A stretch of DNA of 64,000 nucleotides from Flavihumibacter fluvii (lineage in GTDB: Bacteria; Bacteroidota; Bacteroidia; Chitinophagales; Chitinophagaceae), in assembly GCF_018595675.2 (NCBI RefSeq), contig NZ_CP092333.1:3992001-4056000 (forward strand), given 5' to 3'. Below the pieces are notes generated by a model that made no database searches, was not told the origin of the DNA, and saw only the letters and a program-made list of their open reading frames with translations. Below, one piece after another: positions 1 through 7,543 of the stretch (positions are counted from its first letter, which is position 1; each line of letters begins with the position of its first letter). The position numbers and the translations under genes are program-made.

Positions 1-1
1 A

Positions 2-934
2 AAGGAATTAGCGCCACTGGGAAATATGTATACTGATCTGTACACACCAAAGGTGGGGGCAAATTTGTATACCATTTCCCCTGATGTTGCGGCAGGAATT
101 GTTGGGGCAGACTGGCCCGCCTTATTGCAGTCTTCCAAAACCGGCAGGGTTGCGGCTAAAATCGTTCCGACTGAACTGGCGCTTGAATTGAATAAGACTG
201 TACTTAAACTGCAAAGCAGTAATGTATTGGGTTATATAGAAGGGACCGATAAAAAAGATGAATGGCTGATCATTACCGCGCACTACGACCACCTGGGTAA
301 AAAAGGCGATGTCATTTACTACGGTGCAGATGACGACGGATCAGGCACGGTGAGCGTTTTGGAAATTGCTGAAGCTTTCGCCAAGGCAAAGGCAGCAGGA
401 ATGGGACCGCGCAGGAATATCCTGTTCATGACCGTAAGTGGGGAAGAAAAGGGTTTATGGGGTTCAAAATATTATTCAGATCACCCAACCATCCCTATTG
501 AGAAAGCCACTGCCGACCTGAATATTGATATGATTGGCCGTGTGGATACAGAACGCAAGTCTGCCGATACCCTGAACTATGTGTATGTGGTGGGTGATGA
601 TAAACTGAGCACCGACCTGAAACCCATCAGCGAAACGGTGAATAAGAAATACATGAAAATGAACCTGGATTATAAGTTTAATGATCCGAATGACCCTCAA
701 CAGATTTATTTCAGGAGCGACCATTATAATTTCGCTGCCAAGGGTGTGCCGGTTATCTTCTATTATGATGGAATGTTGCTGGCAGATTACCACCAGCCAA
801 CTGATACCCCGGAAAAGATCAATTATACCTTGTTGAAAAGAAGGGCCCAGCTGGTATTTTACACAGCCTGGGAAATGGCAAACCGGAATGACCAGATCAA
901 AAGGGACCTGGCCATACCTACGATGACCCGGTAA
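2..934 (+). CDS. M28-family zinc metallopeptidase, 5' end outside window
   Basis: The reading frame is open from the first bases of the window, so the N-terminus, with any signal peptide and the start of a PA domain, is missing. The visible 310 or so residues carry the M28 two-zinc centre: AHYDHLG (first His), GADDDGSG (bridging Asp), SGEEKGL (general-base Glu followed by a metal-ligand Glu), NIDMIGR (Asp) and a late RSDHYNF (His). The residues before the first His look like the end of a PA insert. M28 enzymes of this layout in Bacteroidota are secreted aminopeptidases that trim peptides outside the cytoplasm; I infer the same here. The gene ends at TAA 932-934, just before a dyad-rich leader of the next gene. 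Confidence 0.9.
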   Translation, partial: KELAPLGNMYTDLYTPKVGANLYTISPDVAAGIVGADWPALLQSSKTGRVAAKIVPTELALELNKTVLKLQSSNVLGYIEGTDKKDEWLIITAHYDHLGKKGDVIYYGADDDGSGTVSVLEIAEAFAKAKAAGMGPRRNILFMTVSGEEKGLWGSKYYSDHPTIPIEKATADLNIDMIGRVDTERKSADTLNYVYVVGDDKLSTDLKPISETVNKKYMKMNLDYKFNDPNDPQQIYFRSDHYNFAAKGVPVIFYYDGMLLADYHQPTDTPEKINYTLLKRRAQLVFYTAWEMANRNDQIKRDLAIPTMTR

Positions 935-941
935 TTTTTTT

Positions 942-1008
942 TGGGGTGGATTAAACCTTGTTTCCAGCTATCGGTCTATGATAGTATAAAACGAATTATT
1001 CCACCCCA
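942..1008. repeat. Nested inverted repeat in the leader of the heptad-repeat gene
   Basis: The 9-base arm TGGGGTGGA (942-950) is exactly complemented by TCCACCCCA (1000-1008). Inside it a second pair, CTATC (968-972) and GATAG (980-984), forms a smaller hairpin. The structure fills the gap between the peptidase stop and the start at 1021. It could be a termination structure for the peptidase gene or a folded 5' leader. No T-run follows it, so a standard intrinsic terminator is unlikely. Confidence 0.4.
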
Positions 1009-1020
1009 GAAAATTAAACC

Positions 1021-1329
1021 ATGAACACAACAAACCTCCTTAAGAAAATTGGCTTTATTACTCTTACCGCTGCCAGCCTGTGCCTGACCTCTGAAACATT
1101 TGCCCAGCATGGCCGGCATGACCGCAGGGAAAACGTGCGCGACCGCCGGGAAGACGTGCTTGACCGTAAAGAAGATAAGCGCGACCGGCGCGAAGACCGC
1201 CGTGACGCTCAATTTAATGGCGGCAGGCGCGACAAGCGCGAAGATGTTCGTGACCGCCGCGAAGATGTACGCGATCATCGGGAAGACAAACGCGACCTTA
1301 AGGAAGATCGCCGCGACAGAAGGCATTAA
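1021..1329 (+). CDS. Secreted protein of charged Arg/Asp/Glu heptapeptide repeats
   Basis: This 102-residue protein begins with a signal peptide (about 29 residues, ending in TFAQ). The mature part is almost wholly built of seven-residue units of the form RDRREDV, RDHREDK or RDLKEDR, about eight copies in two blocks split by a short AQFNGG linker. Acidic and basic residues alternate so that opposite charges fall four residues apart, which is the pattern of stable single alpha-helices. There is no Cys and no known catalytic motif. I do not recognise a characterised family. Export to the periplasm or cell surface is the only firm prediction. Binding of a polyanion, metal or membrane surface would be guesswork. 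Confidence 0.75.
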   Translation: MNTTNLLKKIGFITLTAASLCLTSETFAQHGRHDRRENVRDRREDVLDRKEDKRDRREDRRDAQFNGGRRDKREDVRDRREDVRDHREDKRDLKEDRRDRRH

Positions 1330-1359
1330 TTGTTTTTGATCCGTACCCTGGAGAAAGTG

Positions 1360-1443
1360 AACGGTGAACAGAAAACGGTGAACGGGGCATTTTAGCCCGC
1401 TTCCCGTTTACTGTTCACCGTTTCTCATATACCGTTCACCGTT
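1360..1443. repeat. Inverted repeat of the decamer AACGGTGAAC between convergent genes
   Basis: The decamer AACGGTGAAC occurs at 1360-1369 and 1374-1383. Its complement GTTCACCGTT occurs at 1413-1422 and 1434-1443. The arms frame a central GGGC-ATTTTA-GCCC hairpin (1385-1398). The last copy overlaps the stop codon of the minus-strand gene ending at 1443. The element lies exactly between two convergent genes, so it may act as a two-way transcription stop. It also has the look of a dispersed intergenic palindromic repeat, although I see no second copy in this window. Confidence 0.6.
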
Positions 1444-2417
1444 TACCACCCCAATATATAAGCGAAGATCAGGGGCGCAACGATCGTCGCATCACTTTCA
1501 ACAATGAATTTAGGGGTATCTATACTTAATTTACCCCAGGTGATTTTTTCATTTGGCACAGCGCCACTATAAGATCCGAAAGAGGTTGTGCTATCACTGA
1601 TCTGGCAGAAATAACCCCAGAAAGGAACATCATGCCATTCCAGGTCCTGGTACATCATTGGCACTACACAAATGGGAAAATCACCAGCGATGCCACCACC
1701 AATCTGGAAAAATCCTACTCCTTTACCCCCGCTGTTCTGCCGGTACCATTCGGCCAGCCAAACCATGTATTCGATACCGTTTTTAACAGTACTTGCTTTC
1801 AGTTCATTTTTGATGACATAACTGGCGAAAATATTACCGGTTGTACTGTCTTCCCAGCCCGGAACTACAATGGGGATATTTTTTTTCGCAGCAGCCACGA
1901 TCCAACTATCTTTTGGATCGATCTCATAGTATTGTTCAAGGTCGCCGCTCAATACCACTTTATATAAAAACTCATGCGGGAAATACCGTTCGCCCTTCGC
2001 TTCAGCGTCTTTCCATTGCTTTACCAGGTGCTTCTGAAGGCGGCGAAAGGCTTCCTCTTCAGGAATGCAGGTATCGGTTACCCTGTTATAATGATTTTCC
2101 AGGAGATCCCATTCATCCTGCGGTGTAAGGTCACGGTAATTCGGAAGCCTTTTATAGTGACTATGGGCCACCAGGTTCATCACATCTTCTTCAAGGTTGG
2201 CACCGGTACATGATATAATTTGAATTTTATCCTGCCGGATCATTTCTGCGAGCGATACCCCAAGTTCTGCCGTACTCATGGCACCAGCCAAAGTGACCAT
2301 CATTTTTCCACCTTCCAAAAGGTGGGTCTCATAACCTTTTGCCGCATCAACCAATGCAGCGGAATTGAAGTGACGGTAATGGTGTTGGATGAACTGCGAA
2401 ACCGGACCTTTACTCAT
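1443..2417 (-). CDS. Deoxyhypusine synthase-family protein
   Basis: This 324-residue protein aligns by eye with deoxyhypusine synthase. It keeps the NAD-binding segments SCTGANLEEDVMN and GGGIAGDFPICVV, and the C-terminal WGKL motif, whose Lys (Lys296) corresponds to the lysine that carries the aminobutyl group in the eukaryotic enzyme. Eukaryotic and archaeal enzymes transfer aminobutyl from spermidine to eIF5A/aIF5A. Bacteria lack that substrate, so bacterial members must act on something else, possibly a polyamine as in homospermidine synthases. The family call is firm and the substrate is open. The gene stands alone between convergent neighbours. Confidence 0.85.
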   Translation of the reverse strand: MSKGPVSQFIQHHYRHFNSAALVDAAKGYETHLLEGGKMMVTLAGAMSTAELGVSLAEMIRQDKIQIISCTGANLEEDVMNLVAHSHYKRLPNYRDLTPQDEWDLLENHYNRVTDTCIPEEEAFRRLQKHLVKQWKDAEAKGERYFPHEFLYKVVLSGDLEQYYEIDPKDSWIVAAAKKNIPIVVPGWEDSTTGNIFASYVIKNELKASTVKNGIEYMVWLAEWYRQNSGGKGVGFFQIGGGIAGDFPICVVPMMYQDLEWHDVPFWGYFCQISDSTTSFGSYSGAVPNEKITWGKLSIDTPKFIVESDATIVAPLIFAYILGW

Positions 2418-2451
2418 TTTTAAGCTGATTTAGGTTGCAAAGGTAGCGGAA

Positions 2452-2484
2452 AAACAAAAACAGCTCTACCTATCCGTAGAGCTG
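2452..2484 (-). terminator. Intrinsic terminator for the minus-strand PepSY-like gene
   Basis: A perfect 9-base stem, CAGCTCTAC (2461-2469) and GTAGAGCTG (2476-2484), has a six-base loop. Read on the minus strand it is followed by a T-rich tract (complement of 2452-2460). It lies about 35 bases past the stop of the gene ending at 2520. Confidence 0.85.
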
Positions 2485-2519
2485 TGCACTTTCCAACAAA
2501 ACCTAAGAGAAAAAAGGTA

Positions 2520-2972
2520 TTATTTCCTGAGTTTAGATTTGACAAACCAGCTGCTGGCATTCTCACTTTTCAGGGTCAGTTTCTGGTCACCATTCTCGAT
2601 GGTAACATAATAATTGGTCTGGTTTTCTTTTGCCACTTCTAATAATTCCGTAATCCAGTAGCCTGAATAATCTTCTTTTAATGTTGACATCAGGGGCATT
2701 GGTAATTGGCTGGACAGGATATTGCGGTAAGTGCCAAGTAATACACCGTCTTCATTGAGGAAAGCGAACATTACTTGTCCGTTCAATACAAACTGGGCCT
2801 TGTAGATATCGTTGATCTTTGTCCAGCTTGTGTTCTCCGCATTCGAAAATTCTTTCTTAAAGGATCTTTCAACCTGCTCTTCAACATTATTGTTTTTGTT
2901 GGTTCCATTTGCAAAAGTGGCTGTTGCGGTTAGTATAACCATTGCCACGATGGCTGTGATAATCTTTTTCAT
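2520..2972 (-). CDS. Secreted PepSY-like protein, downstream copy
   Basis: This 150-residue protein has a clear signal peptide (first 21 residues, ending in ATFA). The mature part follows the pattern of the PepSY-like / beta-lactamase-inhibitor-like small secreted proteins of Bacteroidota: an early NAENTSW segment, strands around YKAQFVLNGQVMFAFLNEDG, and a TNYYVTIENG strand near the end. It is a diverged paralogue of the neighbour at 3030-3476, with the same order and spacing of these segments. Members of this family are periplasmic and of unknown role. A strong terminator follows, so the tandem pair probably forms one transcription unit read from the promoter near 3540. Confidence 0.8.
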   Translation of the reverse strand: MKKIITAIVAMVILTATATFANGTNKNNNVEEQVERSFKKEFSNAENTSWTKINDIYKAQFVLNGQVMFAFLNEDGVLLGTYRNILSSQLPMPLMSTLKEDYSGYWITELLEVAKENQTNYYVTIENGDQKLTLKSENASSWFVKSKLRK

Positions 2973-3029
2973 TTTGATTCGGTTTGAAAATTTCTTGTTG
3001 CTATTATGACGGCGAATGCCATCTTAAGG

Positions 3030-3476
3030 TTACAGTTTATGTTTGATTTTTTTTGATACACTAAAATCACCGGATGGAGATACTGCAACAACCAGTGATG
3101 ATTTTGGACTGTTCAGTGTTACGTGATAAGTGGTAGATCCGTTAGCTATGCGTTCTATTACGGTTTGAATCGCGTGGTCAGGATAGCGCTCATTGATTTC
3201 CTTGGATACCATAATGGGCAGGTTAGCCTTGTTGATATAACGCGCTACAGCGACCATTTCACCGTCCTCACTGTAGAATGCACTTAACTCACTGTTCTGG
3301 TAATTGAAGGTGGCCTGGAATAAGCCTGATTCATCAAGTGATTTCCATTGTACGTTTTTTGCATCAGCAAAAGAAGCGCGGAATGCCTCCAGTACTTTAC
3401 CGGTTACAGGATCTACGTTTGCGAAACTTGCCATGCTGGCAAAAGCGGCAGCGGCAATTAGGATAATCTTTTTCAT
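3030..3476 (-). CDS. Secreted PepSY-like protein, upstream copy
   Basis: This 148-residue protein has a signal peptide (about 19 residues, ending in SFA). The mature part has the PepSY-like features ADAKNVQW, FQATFNYQNSELSAFYSEDG and a TTYHVTL strand. It is paralogous to the downstream gene at 2520-2972, from which it is separated by 57 bases, and the two look like an old tandem duplication. It is closest to the putative promoter and dyad at 3531-3575. No catalytic residues are evident. A periplasmic binding or inhibitory role is only suggested by the fold family. Confidence 0.8.
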   Translation of the reverse strand: MKKIILIAAAAFASMASFANVDPVTGKVLEAFRASFADAKNVQWKSLDESGLFQATFNYQNSELSAFYSEDGEMVAVARYINKANLPIMVSKEINERYPDHAIQTVIERIANGSTTYHVTLNSPKSSLVVAVSPSGDFSVSKKIKHKL

Positions 3477-3530
3477 AAATAAAAATTGAAAGGTTTAATG
3501 ATTAATGTGCGTTTGAATAATATGACGATG

Positions 3531-3575
3531 TAAAAGTATTTATGTTACAGGCTGCAGTCAAGCAATACTTGACTG
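3531..3575 (-). promoter_or_regulatory. Putative promoter with overlapping dyad for the PepSY-like pair
   Basis: On the minus strand a TTG (complement of 3559-3561) is followed after 20 bases by TACTTTTA (complement of 3531-3538), which fits the Bacteroidota -33/-7 pattern. The predicted start is about 48 bases before the ATG at 3476. The -33 part lies inside a perfect 8-base inverted repeat, CAGTCAAG (3555-3562) and CTTGACTG (3568-3575), with a five-base spacer. That is a natural place for a repressor or activator to bind. Confidence 0.4.
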
Positions 3576-3765
3576 GTGGTGATGTTTATAGATAAATGAA
3601 GCAATAGCATGATAAATTGGCGTTTACGGGCAGCGAATAATCCGCTGAAAGCATTGCCAGGCAAGGCATTGATAAAATTTGTTAATTAAAGAATAAATCC
3701 GGGTTAATCCATGGTTAAATTAGAGAAGTGGAAAAGCGTATTACAGTGATATTGCGCAACTTATC

Positions 3766-3796
3766 TTGAAAACATTTGCAGTAGATTGTACCTTCA
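3766..3796 (+). promoter_or_regulatory. Putative Bacteroidota-type promoter of the hydrolase gene
   Basis: TTG (3766-3768), 20 bases, then TACCTTCA (3789-3796), close to TAnnTTTG. Transcription would start near 3802, about 13 bases before the ATG at 3815. Confidence 0.4.
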
Positions 3797-3814
3797 ATTC
3801 ATTAATCACTTTCT

Positions 3815-4945
3815 ATGCGTGGAATTATTTTATTAGTGGTTGGCCTGTTATCTTTTCATGCAGGCTATTCACAGGAGAAGAATAACGCACGTCCGCAAAC
3901 ACCGGTTCCGCCTTTTCCCTATACGATCGACTCCCTGGTGTATCATTCCACAGGAGACAGCCTGGTATATGGCGTTACTATTACGAAACCTTCTACCAGT
4001 GGACCTTTCCCGGCAATAATTTTCATCACAGGGTCTGGCCAGCAGGATCGCGATGAGAATATTTTTAGCCATAAGCCTTTTGCTGTCCTGGCCGATTTTT
4101 TAACAAAGCGGGGATTCCTGGTTATGCGTGTTGATGATCGGGGCATAGGGCTGTCGAACGGTGATTTCAAAAATTCAACGTCCTACGATTTTGCGAAGGA
4201 TGTCAACAACCATATTGATTTCCTGCTTAAAAGAAAAGATGTAAAAAAGAACCGGGTGGGTTTACTGGGTCATAGCGAAGGCGGAATGATCGCCCCGATG
4301 GTCGCGGCTTCCCGGAAGGAAATACAATTCATAATTCTACTGGCTGCACCAGGCATTCCGATAGCACGGTTGATGGCAGAACAAAATGAAGCCGTATTAA
4401 AAAGCATGGGCGTTGATTCAGCGGCTGCAAAATCCTACAGTGCGTTTTTTGGTAAGGCCATGCCAAAAGTTGCAGCGGCTCCGGATACTGCCAGCGCAAA
4501 AGCAGGCCTGCTGGCAGATTTGAAAGACTGGCAGGCAAATGAACACCCTAACCGTGTAATGGCAACTACTGGAATACGTGATGAAAAAACTCAGTCTGTT
4601 TTCCTGAACCAGGTAGTGAAACAAATTTATACGCCCTGGTTTAAGGCCTTCCTGTTATTTGATCCGCGACCCAACCTGAAAAAACTGACCTGTAAAGTGC
4701 TGGCAATAAATGGTGGAAAGGATATCCAGGTGCTGCCGGCCTCCAATCTCCAGGGGATCAGGGAAAGCCTGGCAACTGCCGGCAATAAAAATTATACGGT
4801 GGAAGAATTGCCTGGCCTTAACCATTTGTTCCAAACCTGCAATGCCTGTTCCGTGAAGGAGTATGGTGTTTTAACAGAAACATTTTCACCGGTTGCCCTT
4901 GAAAAAATAGGGGATTGGTTAAACAAGGAAATCTCCAGCCGGTGA
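3815..4945 (+). CDS. Exported alpha/beta-hydrolase
   Basis: This 376-residue protein has a signal peptide (about 20 residues, ending in GYSQ). It has an alpha/beta-hydrolase core with the nucleophile elbow GHSEGG (Ser154), an oxyanion segment FITGSGQQDRDEN, and candidates for the rest of the triad at Asp303 (NGGKDIQV) and His337 (GLNHLFQ). Residues about 185-275 form a helical lid insertion. The family covers exported esterases and acyl hydrolases, and the substrate cannot be read from the sequence. The stop overlaps the GTG start of the next gene (GTGA), implying translational coupling. Confidence 0.85.
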   Translation: MRGIILLVVGLLSFHAGYSQEKNNARPQTPVPPFPYTIDSLVYHSTGDSLVYGVTITKPSTSGPFPAIIFITGSGQQDRDENIFSHKPFAVLADFLTKRGFLVMRVDDRGIGLSNGDFKNSTSYDFAKDVNNHIDFLLKRKDVKKNRVGLLGHSEGGMIAPMVAASRKEIQFIILLAAPGIPIARLMAEQNEAVLKSMGVDSAAAKSYSAFFGKAMPKVAAAPDTASAKAGLLADLKDWQANEHPNRVMATTGIRDEKTQSVFLNQVVKQIYTPWFKAFLLFDPRPNLKKLTCKVLAINGGKDIQVLPASNLQGIRESLATAGNKNYTVEELPGLNHLFQTCNACSVKEYGVLTETFSPVALEKIGDWLNKEISSR

Positions 4946-5547
4946 ATTATTTAGCCCATGCATACCTGTCTTTGCGCCAGCCGGAATTACTGGTGGGAAA
5001 CCTGATCAGCGATTTTGTGAAGGGCAGGGCACAGTTTGATTACCCGCCGGGTATCCAGCGGGGTATACAATTGCATCGTGCGATCGATAGTTTTACTGAT
5101 GCACATCCCGTGAATGCTTTAGCAAGGAAGGTTTTCAAGCCAGCAGTTGGATTATATGCCGGTGCATTTGTAGATATAGTATATGACCACTACCTCGCAA
5201 AAGATAACCTGGCTTTTCCCGGGGAAAGCCTTCTGGTGTATAGCCAATGGGTGTATTCGGCCATGGGTGATTATACCGCCCATTTCCCTGAAAAGTTTGC
5301 CAGGATGTTCCCATATATGAAAAGCCAGGACTGGCTGACCAATTACCAGCAGCGTACCGGTATTGAAAGAAGTATGGAAGGCCTGGTACGCCGTGCCAAA
5401 TACCTGGAAAACAGCCAGGAGGCATTTGCTGCCTTTGAAGCAGAATACGATTACCTGGAGAAATGTTACCATCGTTTTTTCCCGGAACTGCTCTTGTTTG
5501 TCAACAATTATTACAGGCAATTACTCACCAGCCCGGAAAAACCTTAA
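4942..5547 (+). CDS. ACP phosphodiesterase-like protein (DUF479/AcpH family)
   Basis: I take the GTG at 4942 as the start because it gives the family-typical N-terminus MNYLAHAYLS. A longer TTG-initiated frame would lie inside the previous gene. The 201-residue product has the AcpH-type pattern: GNLISDFVKGR, RGIQLHRAIDSFTDAHP and a FVDIVYDHYLA helix, whose His and Asp residues form the metal site of this HD-like fold. AcpH removes 4'-phosphopantetheine from acyl carrier protein in E. coli. Whether Bacteroidota members do so is untested as far as I know. The 3' end overlaps the convergent CoA-transferase gene by 23 bases. Confidence 0.85.
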   Translation: MNYLAHAYLSLRQPELLVGNLISDFVKGRAQFDYPPGIQRGIQLHRAIDSFTDAHPVNALARKVFKPAVGLYAGAFVDIVYDHYLAKDNLAFPGESLLVYSQWVYSAMGDYTAHFPEKFARMFPYMKSQDWLTNYQQRTGIERSMEGLVRRAKYLENSQEAFAAFEAEYDYLEKCYHRFFPELLLFVNNYYRQLLTSPEKP

Positions 5548-6820
5548 AACGTTCGTGGCAGGCGCGATCCAGGGCTTCGCGGTCGTCGGGATGGGCGATA
5601 TTGATCAGTGCATGGGCACGCTGCCGTAGGTTTTTCCCATATAAATAAGCAACTCCGTATTCTGTTACCACATAATGAATATGTCCGCGCGTGGTAACCA
5701 CACCAGCGCCTTGTTTAAGGAAGGGTACGATCCGGGAAATACCCTTGTTGGTTTGTGCGGGGAGGGCAATAATGGGTTTTCCGCCTTCACTTAGTGCAGC
5801 CCCGCGCATGAAATCCATTTGTCCGCCGATACCGGAATACTGGTAGGTTCCGATAGAATCTGCGCATACCTGGCCGGTGAGGTCAATTTCAACTGCGCTG
5901 TTGATAGCCACCATTTTCGGGTTCCGCCTGATCACAGAGGTTTCATTCACGTAATCTATATCCAGGAAAGCAAAGGCCGGGTTATCATTTACATAATTGT
6001 ACAACCGTTGAGTGCCCAATGCAAATCCGGTCACCGATTTATTCGGGTGGATATGTTTGTATTTATTGTTGATGATATCCGCTTCTACCAGGTCGATAAC
6101 TCCATCGCTGAACATTTCCGTGTGTATACCCAGGTCTTTATGGTTATACAGGCACTTCAAAACAGCATCGGGAATTGAGCCAATGCCCAGCTGTAAGGTG
6201 CTGCGGTCATCGATGAGTGTGGCGATGTATTCCCCGATCTTCAACTCCTGTTCAGAAATAGCGCCCCCATAAACTGATTCATGCAAAGGGTCTTCACAAT
6301 ACACCATTGCAGAAAAACGGGTAACATGCACCATCCCGTCTCCATGGGTCCTGGGAACGTTCGGATTCACCTGGGCAATCACAAAGCGGGCTGTATTAAC
6401 AGCAGAACGGGCAATATCCACAGAAACACCCAGGGAACAATACCCATGCTGGTCCGGTACTGAAACATGAACGATAGCAACATCGATCGGTAATATACCC
6501 TGCTTAAAAAGTTCCGGAATCTCACTCAGGAAAACGGGCACATAATCTGCCCGGCCTTCGCGGACGGCATCCCTGATGCTGGCGGAAACAAACAGCGAAT
6601 TAATACTGAAATGGCCTGCATATTCCGGTTTGTCCACCACCATATCACCATATACGGTAATGTTCACCAGTTCTACATTACGCAGGCGATGGGCCTGGGC
6701 TGCCAGGTGCTTCATCATGAATGATGGCGTTTGCGCGCTGCCGTGAATGAAGACCCGGTGACCCGACTGAACCACAGACAGGGCTTCTTCAGGGCTGGAA
6801 TAGTGAATTGGTGGACGCAT
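5525..6820 (-). CDS. Acetyl-CoA hydrolase/transferase family protein
   Basis: This 431-residue protein matches the acetyl-CoA hydrolase / 4-hydroxybutyrate CoA-transferase family in length and motifs. Glu235 in GIHTEMFSDG is at the place of the glutamate that carries CoA as a thioester in class I CoA-transferases. The GxGGQxD motif near 331-336 lines the CoA site. No signal peptide is present, so it is cytoplasmic. The likely reaction is exchange of CoA between acetate and another short acyl group such as succinyl, butyryl or 4-hydroxybutyryl. It stands as a single gene, with a 124-base gap to the divergent DUF2911 gene. Confidence 0.9.
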   Translation of the reverse strand: MRPPIHYSSPEEALSVVQSGHRVFIHGSAQTPSFMMKHLAAQAHRLRNVELVNITVYGDMVVDKPEYAGHFSINSLFVSASIRDAVREGRADYVPVFLSEIPELFKQGILPIDVAIVHVSVPDQHGYCSLGVSVDIARSAVNTARFVIAQVNPNVPRTHGDGMVHVTRFSAMVYCEDPLHESVYGGAISEQELKIGEYIATLIDDRSTLQLGIGSIPDAVLKCLYNHKDLGIHTEMFSDGVIDLVEADIINNKYKHIHPNKSVTGFALGTQRLYNYVNDNPAFAFLDIDYVNETSVIRRNPKMVAINSAVEIDLTGQVCADSIGTYQYSGIGGQMDFMRGAALSEGGKPIIALPAQTNKGISRIVPFLKQGAGVVTTRGHIHYVVTEYGVAYLYGKNLRQRAHALINIAHPDDREALDRACHERFKVFPGW

Positions 6821-6944
6821 GGGAAAATTTTAGCAAAACTAAAACATTAGGATAATGGCGACTGTTGATGAATATCAGCAAAGAGAATGAATATTGTTAT
6901 ACTACTGCTTTATTTTTGACTGTTCAAATAACCTGCTTCAGTAT

Positions 6945-7508
6945 ATGAAAAGAATAACCCTGGTTTTATTAATTGGTTTTTGCAGCCTGTCAGTATTCGC
7001 TCAGACGCGGTTTCCGGTAGTGGATAAGTCCCCTATGGACATGAGTTATTATCCTGCCAATTATCCCATCCTGAAAATCCAGGATAAAGCAACTGAGCCG
7101 CTGATGGCGCGGGTAGTGTACAGCCGGCCACAGAAAAATGGCCGCAAGGTCTTCGGGGAACTGGTTGACTATGGGTCAGTGTGGCGGATGGGTGCAAATG
7201 AAGCCACGGAACTGGAGTTGTATCGGGATGCTAAAATCGGGAATACGAAAGTAAAAAAGGGACGATATTCTCTATATGCCATTCCTACCACTACAAAATG
7301 GACCATCATACTCAATAAGGAAACCGATATCTGGGGTGCATTTCGTTATGATACCAAGAAGGATGTGGCAAAAATTGATGTACCGGTTCTGGCCAGTACG
7401 GAAGAAATCGAATCGTTGAGTATGTATTTCGATAAAAGCAACAATACCATTAACCTGGTTATTGGTTGGGATGATGAAATAGTCCGCATGCCGATCAGCT
7501 TTTTTTAA
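6945..7508 (+). CDS. DUF2911 secreted protein
   Basis: The ATG at 6945 gives a 187-residue protein with a signal peptide ending in VFAQ. A TTG further upstream would put unrelated residues before it. The mature protein shows the DUF2911 features common in Bacteroidota: VVYSRPQKNGRKVFGELV, then VWRMGANEATELEL, then KKGRYSLYAIP and a WTIILNKE strand. The family is beta-rich, exported and of unknown function. The stop is 35 bases before asnB, so the genes may be co-transcribed, but no functional link is obvious. Confidence 0.85.
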   Translation: MKRITLVLLIGFCSLSVFAQTRFPVVDKSPMDMSYYPANYPILKIQDKATEPLMARVVYSRPQKNGRKVFGELVDYGSVWRMGANEATELELYRDAKIGNTKVKKGRYSLYAIPTTTKWTIILNKETDIWGAFRYDTKKDVAKIDVPVLASTEEIESLSMYFDKSNNTINLVIGWDDEIVRMPISFF

Positions 7509-7543
7509 GCCGGGCATTTACCGCTTTACCTGATATTTACAGT

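Larger units (their letters stand above)
3477..3814. other. 338-base divergent intergenic region
   Basis: This is the only gap over 300 bases. It holds a promoter-like pair and an 8-base dyad serving the leftward PepSY-like genes (3531-3575), and a promoter-like pair serving the rightward hydrolase (3766-3796). I see no open frame with a plausible start in the AT-rich stretch between them (about 3580-3760), and no RNA-like fold. Confidence 0.6.

Noticed and set aside
1120-1325. Short tandem repeats that might suggest a CRISPR or minisatellite
   Set aside because: The periodicity is 21 bases, in frame, and encodes the heptapeptide repeats of a signal-peptide protein. There are no unique spacers.
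4915-4941. TTG-initiated extension of the AcpH-like gene
   Set aside because: It would lie wholly inside the upstream hydrolase gene. The GTG at 4942 gives the family-typical N-terminus and a coupled GTGA overlap.
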